The notes under the pieces were generated by a model. That model ran no database searches. It saw only the letters and a program-made list of their open reading frames with translations, and was not told where the DNA came from. Of a stretch of 8,232 bases of DNA, positions 1 to 6,935 are shown piece by piece. Source of the stretch: Spirochaetia bacterium (lineage in GTDB: Bacteria > Spirochaetota > Spirochaetia > Sphaerochaetales > Sphaerochaetaceae); assembly GCA_009929055.1 (NCBI GenBank), contig SABI01000108.1:1-8232 (forward strand), read 5' to 3'. Position 1 is the stretch's first letter, and every line of letters begins with the position of its first letter. The translations under genes and the position numbers were made by a program.

Positions 1-75
1 TTCCTTATCAGTAGCCCTACTGCAACATATATCATAACTCGCCTCTATTGGAAAAATCTAATGGAAGGAGATTAG
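1..75 (+). CDS. mnhG: Na+/H+ antiporter subunit G, C-terminal fragment (MnhG/MrpG/MbhC family)
   Basis: Frame 1 is open from the window edge and encodes 24 residues before a TAG at 73-75. The peptide contains SSPTATYIITRLYW. This fits the end of MnhG/MrpG proteins, where a serine/threonine-proline segment at the end of the last membrane helix is followed by a basic-aromatic tail. The family is a small three-helix subunit of Mrp antiporters and of the matching arm of Mbh hydrogenases. The assignment rests on this short match plus position: the next gene begins 3 bp after the stop and is the expected neighbour in Mbh-type order. The start and most of the gene lie upstream of the window. Confidence 0.7.
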   Translation, partial: FLISSPTATYIITRLYWKNLMEGD

Positions 76-78
76 ACT

Positions 79-312
79 ATGATAATAATTATCCTTCTCA
101 TAGCAATACTTCTTCTCTCTCTATTTGCACTACTATCTAAAGATCTTGTAGGTTCCATTATTGCCCTCTCTGCAATATCACTATTAAGTGCGGGGATATT
201 TCTAATTTTTAAAGCACCAGATGTTGCAATTACAGAAGCTGCTATTGGAGCAGGTTTAACAACAATAATATTTGTATGGGCAGTTAGGCATAGTTCGAGT
301 GAGGATGTATGA
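79..312 (+). CDS. DUF4040 / MbhD-like membrane subunit of a Mrp-type antiporter
   Basis: This 77-residue, very hydrophobic protein has about three membrane helices (roughly 2-19, 24-44 and 56-70). The segment KAPDVAITEAAIGAGLTT (residues 45-62) is the hallmark of the DUF4040/MbhD family, which corresponds to a C-terminal part of MrpA and is related to NuoJ. D48 and E53 are the acidic residues likely to matter for ion translocation; that role is known for the family and is not shown here. The ATG at 79 has a GGAG ribosome site about 9 nt upstream. The stop overlaps the next start in an ATGA (309-312), typical of translational coupling. Here the unit is a separate small gene, as in Mbh and archaeal-type Mrp operons, and is not fused into a large MrpA. 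Confidence 0.85.
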   Translation: MIIIILLIAILLLSLFALLSKDLVGSIIALSAISLLSAGIFLIFKAPDVAITEAAIGAGLTTIIFVWAVRHSSSEDV

Positions 313-1049
313 TAAAGAGAAAGATATTGAATTGTATTTCATCACTCATAATTATTGTATTTGTACTAATTATGTTCTTACATACAAATCCTTGGCCAGT
401 TGAGCAAAGAGACTACCTTGTTTTGATGGGAGAGGAGGAAAGTGGTGCGAGTAATATTGTAAGTGCTATCTACTTAGGATATAGGGCATTCGATACCCTA
501 GGGGAAACAATTGTCCTCCTCGTTGCAATTATTGGAACGATGGGTATCATAGGAGAATTGAAGAGAATGAGTATCGATAGACATACTCCTATATCATTCA
601 ATTTCACTTTAGAGAAAGAGAAGAGAGAATCCAACTCTCTTCGTACACATCTATTGGAAGTCGTAACTAGTAAAATTGGGCCAATAATTCTTCTCTACGG
701 ATTTTATGTGATGATGTATGGGCACATCTGGCCAGGTGGAGGTTTTCAAGGAGGGGTCATCATTGCTTCTGGAATTGTCTTCTTCTTTCTAGGAAATCCT
801 TCAGAAAATCGTATAAAGGCGAATCAAAAACAATTCTTACATCTCCTTGAGGCCACCTCCTTTTTATTATTTATCCTTGCTTCTCTTCTTTCTCTGTTGT
901 TTCACGAAGAATTCTTTTCAAATATTTTCCCATTATTTCACTATCCTAAAGAAAGGTTTGTTATATTCCTCAATTCAATGATTGGATTAAAAGTGGGTAG
1001 TAGCATCGCTTTGATGTCGATTTCCATGATTCAAGAGAGGAAATTATGA
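309..1049 (+). CDS. mnhB: MbhE-MnhB fusion, Mrp-type Na+/H+ antiporter subunit
   Basis: The 246-residue protein appears to contain two family units. Residues 1-85 resemble MbhE (the far C-terminal part of MrpA): a first helix, an NPWP motif at 28-31, then YRAFDTLGE (58-66) leading into a second helix. Residues 115-246 resemble MnhB/MrpB, with GHIWPGGGFQGG (138-149) between helices and LNSMIGLKVG (221-230) near the end. A charged, hydrophilic linker (about 83-117) joins them. In Mbh operons these are usually two genes, mbhE and mbhF, so this is a fusion in the same order. The ATG overlaps the upstream stop by 4 bp and has a GAGG site. The end overlaps mnhC by 4 bp. The product should sit in the inner membrane as part of the antiporter complex. 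Confidence 0.85.
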   Translation: MIKRKILNCISSLIIIVFVLIMFLHTNPWPVEQRDYLVLMGEEESGASNIVSAIYLGYRAFDTLGETIVLLVAIIGTMGIIGELKRMSIDRHTPISFNFTLEKEKRESNSLRTHLLEVVTSKIGPIILLYGFYVMMYGHIWPGGGFQGGVIIASGIVFFFLGNPSENRIKANQKQFLHLLEATSFLLFILASLLSLLFHEEFFSNIFPLFHYPKERFVIFLNSMIGLKVGSSIALMSISMIQERKL

Positions 1050-1387
1050 TTAATTATGTGCTATTAGCACTTATCTTCCTTGTAGGAATGATTGCCCTCA
1101 TTACTCATCGAAGTATAATAAAGAAAATTATTGCATTGAATATTGTAAATACTTCAGTGGTTATACTCTTTATGTTAGGGGGAAGTTCTATTGGGAGTGA
1201 ACCGCCCATTAAAATTGCAACAAACACATCAGTAGTAGACCCCATGGTTCATGCTCTTATGCTCACAGCTATTGTCATTGGAGTGTGTGTGACAAGCTTC
1301 TCCTTAGCCCTTTGTGTCCACCTCTATGCAGAATATCATACCTTTGATATAGATCTTATAGAAAAGAGGAGAGATAATGGAGATTAA
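1046..1387 (+). CDS. mnhC: Na+/H+ antiporter subunit C (MnhC/MrpC, NuoK-like)
   Basis: This 113-residue protein has three predicted helices, the usual size and layout of MnhC/MrpC. The best motif is DPMVHALMLTAIVIG (residues 65-79), matching the family pattern DP-x-x-QAL-x-LTAIVI, but with histidine where glutamine is usual. MrpC is related to complex I subunit NuoK and, in Mrp structures, lies beside MrpD in the ion-translocating membrane domain. The ATG overlaps the preceding stop as ATGA (1046-1049) behind a GAGG ribosome site. The last 11 bp overlap the start of mnhD, another sign of coupled translation. Confidence 0.88.
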   Translation: MINYVLLALIFLVGMIALITHRSIIKKIIALNIVNTSVVILFMLGGSSIGSEPPIKIATNTSVVDPMVHALMLTAIVIGVCVTSFSLALCVHLYAEYHTFDIDLIEKRRDNGD

Positions 1388-3065
1388 CCAACTCGTATTC
1401 ATCCCTGTCATAGCTCCCATTTTCTCTTCTGCCCTTATTATGGTAAGTAAAACTCTTTCTCCCCCCATATGGAAGAAAATTATCTTCAAACTATCTATTA
1501 TGATAGCATTTCTTATTTCAGGTGGATTCACTCTCTTAGTCGGACTTTATACCTATCACAATGGTGAAATAGAGAGTGTCATTGGTGGCTATAATAAGGG
1601 ATTTGGAATCTCATATACCTTTACTTTCATCTCTTCTCTCATTGCTGGTCTCTCTATCATCATCACCTTTGTTGCCTATCTCTACGATAGTCGAGAAGCG
1701 AAGAAAGTTCCTGATTACACAATAACACTCCTTATTCAACTCTCATCAATAATGATGGCGTTGTATACAAGGGATCTATTTAATCTATTTGTCGCGTTGG
1801 AAATTATGGGTATTACAAGTTATGTCCTTATCTCCTTTAGCCGAAATAGGGATGCCTCTTATGCCTCTTTTTCCTATCTGCTCGTCAGCTCTACCCTCAT
1901 GGTATTTTTCCTTTTAGGAACGTATGGGATATATAGGATAACAGGGTCCCTTAACTATTCAGTTATTCAACAGCGAATTTCTAGCTCTACCCCTTCTTTA
2001 TTTTTAATCGTATCAATTTCATCAATAATTATGGCTATCTTAGTTCGTAGTGCTATCATAGGGCTTCACTTCTGGCTCCCCTCGGCACATGCTAGTGCAA
2101 AGCACTCGGTCTCTGCAGTCCTTTCAGGGCTCTTGATAAAAATCCCAATAATAACGTTACTTTATCTAATTCCATTATTTCCTTTCTCAAAAGAAATTGG
2201 AGCATGTATCTCCCTATGTGGAGTTGTAACGGCAATTGTAGGAGTGATATATGCCTTTTCCCAATCTGATGTAAAAAGGCTCCTTGCCTACCATTCGGTG
2301 AGCCAGATGGGCTATATCATGGCCTCATTTGGAGGAGCCCTCCAATATGGAATTAACTCATCAATTGGCACCATTCTTTTGATTGGGTCAATCTCTCATA
2401 CCATGTATCATGCCATATTTAAATCTACCCTCTTTTTAAGTATAGGTACTACAGTAGACATTCTACAAAATAGAGATGTTTATCAGATACGAGGAGCAGC
2501 AGGTAGACTCTTACACACTTCTAAGGCTCAAATTGTCACAATAGTTGCTTTTTTTGTAGCATCATGTTCTATTGTGGCCCTCCCCCCATTTAATGGGTTT
2601 TATTCGAAATATCTCATAACAACCTATCTATCATCTCATTTTTCCTTCATTTTTCTATCTATCACAAGTGCCTTTACTGTTGCCTCTTTTATAAAACTTG
2701 GAAGAATATTTTTCAAAAAAGAGAGAGTCTTTAATGGAGAAGAGAAGAAAGTTATTTCTAGAAACAAAGGAGTGTTAGCCCTTCTTATCATGGTATTTCT
2801 CCTTATTATATCAAGTATCATAGCTGTGCCTCTTATACACATTCTTGGCTACACATCACCAATAGCTTTCTATTCAGCGACAAGTATCATGAAGACAATA
2901 TTAACATTTGTAGTGGGAATAACTCTATTTTTATCTCTAAAAATAGATAAGGTAAAAAAAATTACACATGCAATAGAAACCTATGAAGCCTCATTAGGAA
3001 CGATGATGGCTATCATCCCTATAAGTGTCGCGACTCTTTCTATCTATCTTTTCATAAGAATATGA
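1377..3065 (+). CDS. mnhD: Large antiporter subunit D (MnhD/MrpD, NuoL/M/N superfamily)
   Basis: The 562-residue protein is a polytopic member of the proton-translocating NuoL/M/N superfamily, about 14 helices. Recognisable landmarks are the helix-5 glutamate E142 in NLFVALEIMGI, the HFWLP segment (231-235), K255 in LSGLLIKIP, SDVKRLLAYHSVSQMGY (297-313), the HAIFKSTLFL segment (345-354) and a late-helix lysine K411 in PPFNGFYSKY. These residues form the known ion path in Mrp and complex I antiporter subunits. Unusual are R224 where a helix-7 lysine is normal, and LPSAH with AK where LPDAH and AP are usual. The ATG at 1377 lies within mnhC behind AGGAG. It is the last clear member of the operon, and no second large subunit is visible downstream. 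Confidence 0.9.
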   Translation: MEINQLVFIPVIAPIFSSALIMVSKTLSPPIWKKIIFKLSIMIAFLISGGFTLLVGLYTYHNGEIESVIGGYNKGFGISYTFTFISSLIAGLSIIITFVAYLYDSREAKKVPDYTITLLIQLSSIMMALYTRDLFNLFVALEIMGITSYVLISFSRNRDASYASFSYLLVSSTLMVFFLLGTYGIYRITGSLNYSVIQQRISSSTPSLFLIVSISSIIMAILVRSAIIGLHFWLPSAHASAKHSVSAVLSGLLIKIPIITLLYLIPLFPFSKEIGACISLCGVVTAIVGVIYAFSQSDVKRLLAYHSVSQMGYIMASFGGALQYGINSSIGTILLIGSISHTMYHAIFKSTLFLSIGTTVDILQNRDVYQIRGAAGRLLHTSKAQIVTIVAFFVASCSIVALPPFNGFYSKYLITTYLSSHFSFIFLSITSAFTVASFIKLGRIFFKKERVFNGEEKKVISRNKGVLALLIMVFLLIISSIIAVPLIHILGYTSPIAFYSATSIMKTILTFVVGITLFLSLKIDKVKKITHAIETYEASLGTMMAIIPISVATLSIYLFIRI

Positions 3066-3073
3066 AAAGAGGG

Positions 3074-3102
3074 TTGTAGTGCCTATCTTTGTAATATACG
3101 AT
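3074..3102 (+). promoter_or_regulatory. Weak candidate promoter for the corA-like gene
   Basis: In the 59-bp gap after mnhD, TTGTAG (3074-3079) and TACGAT (3097-3102) are separated by 17 bp and match sigma-70 boxes at 3 and 4 of 6 positions. No hairpin terminator is visible in the gap, so read-through from the antiporter operon is equally plausible. Confidence 0.25.
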
Positions 3103-3124
3103 TAATCCTAGGAGCAATATATAG

Positions 3125-4189
3125 ATGTCTAGATTTATTAAAAGTCAAAAAGGGAAGAAAGAGAGAGTTCCAGGAGACTTAGTATTCATTGGGCGCCAAA
3201 AAGTTGAAAGTCCTTCGATTCATCTCATTAAATTTAATGAACAACTCGTTGAAGAGAAGGAAATAGCCCATCCTAGCGAGATGAAAGATGAAATCAATAA
3301 TGAAAAAATCCACTGGTTTGATGTCACAGGAGTTCATAATGGAGAATTTATTGGAGAAATCGGGCGTCAGTTTACTATTCATCCCCTTACTTTAGAAGAT
3401 ATTATGGATACTGGTGGACGAAGTAAAGTTGCTGTCTTTGATAATTATATAAGTGTCACCTTAAAGATGATGAGAATTGAAGAGACAGATAATAAGGTAC
3501 ATTCAGAACAACTCACCTGTATTATTGGGAATAACTACATTATTACTTTTCAAGAGCGAAAAGGGGATGTGTTTGAAGGGGTAAGGAACCGAATTCGTAA
3601 TCAAAAAGGAAGAGTTCGTTCTTCTCAGTGTGATTATCTCAGTTACGCCCTTTTTGATGCTATTTTTAATAATTATCTACTCCTCGTTGAAATTCTTGGT
3701 AGTGAGATAGAAAAGAATGAAGAATTAGTAATTAAACATCCTAATGAGACTCTTCTTTCAACTATAAACAGGGCACGAAGTGAATTAAACTTCTTGCAGT
3801 CCCATATTAGACCCTCTAGAGATGCTATTAGAGACCTATTACGGTCAGAGAGCTCTATCTTTAGTCCTTCTAGCCTCCTTTATTTTAGAGATTTACTAGA
3901 CATTGGAATACAGGCAGTAGAAGCACTAGAGAATTATAGAGAGATGGTAAAAGACCAAAGTGATTCATTAAGTGCAAGTAGCACCAACAAACTTAACGAT
4001 ATTATGAAGTTCCTTACTGTGTTTAGTGTTATCTTCATTCCCTTAAGTTTTCTTGTAGGGTTGTATGGGACAAACTTTTCTTACATTCCTGAATTAACCT
4101 ATCGTTATGCTTATTTTATCTTTTTAGGTGTGCTAGCAATTGTTGCAATAATGATGATTTACTTATTCAAAAGAAAAAAATGGTTATAA
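3125..4189 (+). CDS. corA: CorA-family divalent cation channel with a YGTN signature
   Basis: The 354-residue protein has the CorA layout: a large soluble N-terminal part, a long helical region (about 200-290), two C-terminal membrane helices (about 295-313 and 329-348) and a basic tail FKRKKWL. CorA forms pentamers in the inner membrane and usually carries Mg2+ or Co2+. The signature after the first helix is normally YGMN; here it is Y314-G315-T316-N317, followed by F and a PEL motif that fit CorA. The asparagine that binds hydrated metal is kept, so the protein is probably a working channel, but its preferred ion is uncertain; ZntB relatives, for instance, have GIN. The ATG has GGAG about 10 nt upstream. 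The gene may be co-transcribed with the antiporter operon 59 bp upstream. Confidence 0.9.
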   Translation: MSRFIKSQKGKKERVPGDLVFIGRQKVESPSIHLIKFNEQLVEEKEIAHPSEMKDEINNEKIHWFDVTGVHNGEFIGEIGRQFTIHPLTLEDIMDTGGRSKVAVFDNYISVTLKMMRIEETDNKVHSEQLTCIIGNNYIITFQERKGDVFEGVRNRIRNQKGRVRSSQCDYLSYALFDAIFNNYLLLVEILGSEIEKNEELVIKHPNETLLSTINRARSELNFLQSHIRPSRDAIRDLLRSESSIFSPSSLLYFRDLLDIGIQAVEALENYREMVKDQSDSLSASSTNKLNDIMKFLTVFSVIFIPLSFLVGLYGTNFSYIPELTYRYAYFIFLGVLAIVAIMMIYLFKRKKWL

Positions 4190-4212
4190 AAAAGAGAAAA
4201 TAAGGCTAATTA

Positions 4213-5052
4213 TCAAAGGTCTTCAATATTAATTTCTCTCTGTTGGATAGTTGGTTCATAATGAATTTGCGGTCTGTAAGGAGAAAGTGAAGTAGGGTCT
4301 GTGAATTCTATGTCATCAATAATCATTAAATGTGTTGCAAGTATTGAGATAATAATCCCTGTTGACTCGATGATATCGACGACATGAGGTGTTTCATGAA
4401 GTCTTGTAAGGGCTCTATCTTGATAAGAGCCTTCAAAGAAGAGGAGAGAGGGGACAATCTTGATCTCATCAAAAGCAACTTCTTCATCTATTGCTTTAAT
4501 ATAGGGTAAATAGGCAGCAACAAAAGCCCCTTCATTTATAACTTCCTTGAGTGTAATAATTTCTAATGAACTTTGAAGGAGGGTTGTTTTTTTCTCATCA
4601 TTATAGAGGTAGTTAGTTACATATAGGGTGGAAAGTTCCTTATTATAGCTTACTAGATCTATCACACCCAATTCCTCATTCATCTCGGTATGATAAATTG
4701 GAACTAGATAATCTATAGCGACGCCAAGGGAGCCAAGATTTTTTCTATTATAAAGAGCTATTGAAACTCTCTGTTGTTCAACAAGGCCAAATAGTGTGGG
4801 GTTTAAAGAGGTTCCATCGTGAGAAGCAATCCCATAGGGTGTCCCATTTATATGTTTTCTCTGGCTTTTGAGATGTTCAATATAATGGTGTTTAGTTAGA
4901 AGTCTTTTTGCAATGATTTCACTATACGATAAGTCACTATCGAGTGCTTTCCCTCTTTTGTTTACAATTTCTGCCTTAAATAGAATTTCATCATTTTCGA
5001 TGATTTTATCAATTATTTTGTTCGTCTCTTTCACACTAAAACGCTTTATCAT
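4213..5052 (-). CDS. Uncharacterised protein, possibly a degenerate PD-(D/E)XK nuclease-like fold
   Basis: I do not recognise this 279-residue soluble protein with certainty. It has no signal peptide and no clear membrane helix. Residues 126-165 resemble the core of PD-(D/E)XK-type proteins: GVIDLVSYN (129-137) would supply the conserved aspartate D132, LYVTNYL (143-149) would be the strand normally ending in E-x-K, and TLLQSSLEI (157-165) resembles the helix that often follows in such families (TLLR-x-x-LE). In this protein the expected Glu and Lys are N147 and L149, so a catalytic role is doubtful. PSLLFFEGSYQD (201-212) fits a later core strand. This is inference from pattern only. The ATG at 5052 has AGGAG (complement of 5062-5066) 9 nt upstream. 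The gene converges on corA with 23 bp between stops, and no terminator hairpin is apparent there. Confidence 0.75.
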   Translation of the reverse strand: MIKRFSVKETNKIIDKIIENDEILFKAEIVNKRGKALDSDLSYSEIIAKRLLTKHHYIEHLKSQRKHINGTPYGIASHDGTSLNPTLFGLVEQQRVSIALYNRKNLGSLGVAIDYLVPIYHTEMNEELGVIDLVSYNKELSTLYVTNYLYNDEKKTTLLQSSLEIITLKEVINEGAFVAAYLPYIKAIDEEVAFDEIKIVPSLLFFEGSYQDRALTRLHETPHVVDIIESTGIIISILATHLMIIDDIEFTDPTSLSPYRPQIHYEPTIQQREINIEDL

Positions 5053-5078
5053 ACAGATGGTCTCCTCTTCTTTTCCCC

Positions 5079-5084
5079 ATTATA
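5079..5084 (-). promoter_or_regulatory. -10 box for the 4213-5052 gene
   Basis: The minus strand reads a perfect TATAAT here, 26 bp upstream of the ATG and ahead of the AGGAG site. No good -35 box sits 16 to 18 bp further upstream, so this may be an activator-dependent promoter or a chance match in AT-rich DNA. Confidence 0.45.
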
Positions 5085-5178
5085 CTATGGAATCGCAAAA
5101 ATAGAATAGAAGAGAATACCATATCCCTCTTATAAGATTATCAAACTTATGCTAGTGTAGGTGGAGCATATTACACAT

Positions 5179-5183
5179 GAGGA
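5179..5183 (+). promoter_or_regulatory. Ribosome binding site that fixes the HAD start
   Basis: GAGGA lies 7 nt before the ATG at 5191, an ideal spacing. The in-frame GTG at 5161, which would add 10 residues, has no such site, so ATG 5191 is chosen. Confidence 0.75.
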
Positions 5184-5190
5184 TACATCA

Positions 5191-5997
5191 ATGAAAAAAC
5201 CTGCCATTGAAGCGATTGCCATCGACCTAGATGGGACACTACTTACGAGTAAAAAGACAATTACCCCCTATACCCTTTCAGTATTACAAAGGGCAATGGA
5301 GCAAGGAATAAAAATAATTATCGCAACGGGTAGATCTCTAGCAACGTGCGAGCGCTATGTAAAACAAGTGGGAAGCACCTCTCCCCTTATTTGCTATAAC
5401 GGTTCCTGTATTTATGATGTTGTAACCGGAAAAGATATATTTCATCAAACGATGGATGAAGAGACGAGCTCACATATTATCTCTCTTATCGACTCAACCC
5501 CTGCAGCGTTTCATGCATTTAGAAACCATATCGTTCACTACAAAGAACATGGTCGACATGCAGATTTCCTTGAACCCCTTTCAAGTAAGATTGGAGTAAT
5601 TACCGAAGATTTTGCAGCCCTCTCTCCCCTCTCTTTTACCAAAGCTATGTTTATTGGAGAATATGAAGATACTGAGAAAATTAGGTTAGAGTTATTAAAA
5701 AAATGTCAAAATAAAATTCACCTCGTCTACTCTCACCCAACATATTTTGAAATGATGAGTGAAGGGGCAACAAAAGGATTTGCTCTAGAGAAATTATTAG
5801 CTGAATATGGGATAGATAAGGAAAACACTATGGCTATTGGGGATGAATCGAACGATATTGAAATGCTTAAACTCGTTACCCATAGTGTTGCTATGGGCAA
5901 CTGTGGTAAAGGGGTAGCGGATGTAGCCCTTTACCAAACTACAAGCTCTGATGAAGATGGAGTAGCTAAAGCTATTGAAAAGTGGGCTCTGAATTAA
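5191..5997 (+). CDS. Cof-type HAD-IIB family phosphatase
   Basis: The 268-residue protein is a HAD hydrolase with a C2B-type cap, the usual length for Cof/YidA-like enzymes. All four motifs are present: motif I DLDGT with nucleophile D12 and acid/base D14; motif II ATGRS (45-49); motif III lysine K195 in GATKG; motif IV GDESND (217-222) holding Mg2+ through D218 and D222. The ending, with AMGN followed by EDGVAKAI, is also typical. Such enzymes dephosphorylate sugar phosphates, pyridoxal phosphate or flavin precursors in the cytoplasm; the substrate cannot be read from the sequence. The start at 5191 is chosen from its ribosome site. The last 26 bp overlap the 3' end of the convergent DUF89 gene. 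Confidence 0.92.
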   Translation: MKKPAIEAIAIDLDGTLLTSKKTITPYTLSVLQRAMEQGIKIIIATGRSLATCERYVKQVGSTSPLICYNGSCIYDVVTGKDIFHQTMDEETSSHIISLIDSTPAAFHAFRNHIVHYKEHGRHADFLEPLSSKIGVITEDFAALSPLSFTKAMFIGEYEDTEKIRLELLKKCQNKIHLVYSHPTYFEMMSEGATKGFALEKLLAEYGIDKENTMAIGDESNDIEMLKLVTHSVAMGNCGKGVADVALYQTTSSDEDGVAKAIEKWALN

Positions 5998-6868
5998 GAA
6001 GGAGAATATCTCCGACATGAGAGCCTACATGCCTAGCAACTACATCACACTTAGTGATAAGTAAGAAAAATATATCCCTATTTACCTCACTTAATGCCTC
6101 ATAATTCCCCTGTCCTTTAGAGACAACCATATCGCTTGAATAAAAGAGATCTAAAAATTCTTTTGAAGCATACCTAAGGACAGTACCAGGAGTTGGGACT
6201 CCTGAAGAGATAATTGTAGCACTCTTATCGAGTCCAATATCATAAGCATCACTTACAAGGGCATCATTAATAATAGGTGTATCACGAAGAGCTACTGTTA
6301 TTTTTAGTGCTGGGTAGAGTTGTTTGATTGTCTCAAGTAGAAGGCGATCAAACACTATCTCTCCAGCATTATCTGCTAAAAATAATAAAGTCTTTGCTTT
6401 CTCTATCGATGAAACAAACTCATCAAAGGCAAAGAGGGAAGAAGCCTCTTTTTTGATCTTCTTTTCACTTTTTGCTATTATAGCTCGAATCTCTTTTTCA
6501 ACATCTATTTCTTTACCTGTCACTCCATAATCGATAATGTTTCCTGCACAGCTAAGCTCTATAGCAAGAGAGAGAGGATTTGAACTCATCTCAACCATAT
6601 GTTCAATGATAGGATATAACTCGAGTGCTTTGTCGTTACTCTCTTTTTTAATCTCTTTGTAAGGGTCATCCGTATTAAGAATTGAACACAGTTTTTTCTG
6701 GACAGCTACTGCTCTTTCAGGGGGTGAGGCACTAAGTGGAGTCTCTTTTAATAGAGAACCAAGGTGGTCCATAATTTCTTTTGCTTGAGTATCACTGAGG
6801 TGAAACAAAGCAGCTGAACTCACAATATTTTCAAATAAACATGGAATGCATTGTAGGTAGGTATTCAT
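5972..6868 (-). CDS. DUF89 metal-dependent phosphatase (damage-control phosphatase family)
   Basis: Taking the ATG at 6868 gives 298 residues beginning with MNTYLQCIPC, the N-terminal C-x-x-C (C7, C10) common in prokaryotic DUF89 proteins. Further family motifs are LADNAGE (164-170) with metal-binding D166-N167, RDTPIIND (195-202), SSGVPTPG (221-228) and VSKGQGNYE (249-257). ARMT1 and related members bind Mn2+, Ni2+ or Co2+ and remove phosphate from damaged or overflow sugar-phosphate metabolites; the substrate of this one is unknown. The frame stays open upstream for another 81 residues, but that stretch would run through the divergent DUF3783 gene and lacks family similarity, so it is rejected. 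There is no Shine-Dalgarno site. The 3' end overlaps the HAD gene by 26 bp. Confidence 0.88.
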   Translation of the reverse strand: MNTYLQCIPCLFENIVSSAALFHLSDTQAKEIMDHLGSLLKETPLSASPPERAVAVQKKLCSILNTDDPYKEIKKESNDKALELYPIIEHMVEMSSNPLSLAIELSCAGNIIDYGVTGKEIDVEKEIRAIIAKSEKKIKKEASSLFAFDEFVSSIEKAKTLLFLADNAGEIVFDRLLLETIKQLYPALKITVALRDTPIINDALVSDAYDIGLDKSATIISSGVPTPGTVLRYASKEFLDLFYSSDMVVSKGQGNYEALSEVNRDIFFLLITKCDVVARHVGSHVGDILLLNSEPTFQ

Positions 6869-6876
6869 ATAAAATG

Positions 6877-6882
6877 AGTATA
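6877..6882 (-). promoter_or_regulatory. Extended -10 box immediately upstream of the DUF89 start
   Basis: The minus strand reads TGC-TATACT, an extended -10 motif, with only 8 bp between the box and the ATG at 6868. Transcription would be expected to begin within a base or two of the start codon. There is no clear -35 box, which extended -10 promoters can do without. Confidence 0.45.
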
Positions 6883-6924
6883 GCAAAATAACAATTTTTA
6901 GTCTCTTGCCTCTCCATTTTTTGT

Positions 6925-6930
6925 GTATTA
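6925..6930 (+). promoter_or_regulatory. Candidate -10 box for the DUF3783 gene
   Basis: TATTAT lies 5 bp before the ATG at 6936 and 11 bp before the ATG at 6942. No -35 box is convincing, and AT-richness makes chance matches common. Confidence 0.3.
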
Positions 6931-6935
6931 TCATT

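Noticed and set aside
5132..5150. Inverted repeat ATAAG / CTTAT upstream of the HAD gene
   Set aside because: Five AT-rich pairs with a 9-nt loop are expected by chance here.
5161..5190. GTG start for the HAD gene, adding 10 residues
   Set aside because: No ribosome site precedes it, while ATG 5191 has GAGGA at ideal spacing and starts just before the HAD core strand.
5797..6018. Minus-strand 73-residue frame antisense to the HAD gene
   Set aside because: It lies mostly within the HAD motif IV region and C-terminus and has no family features, so it is a shadow frame.
6906..6935. TTG start for the DUF3783 gene
   Set aside because: The 10 added residues are unlike the family, there is no ribosome site, and the stretch overlaps the candidate -10 box.
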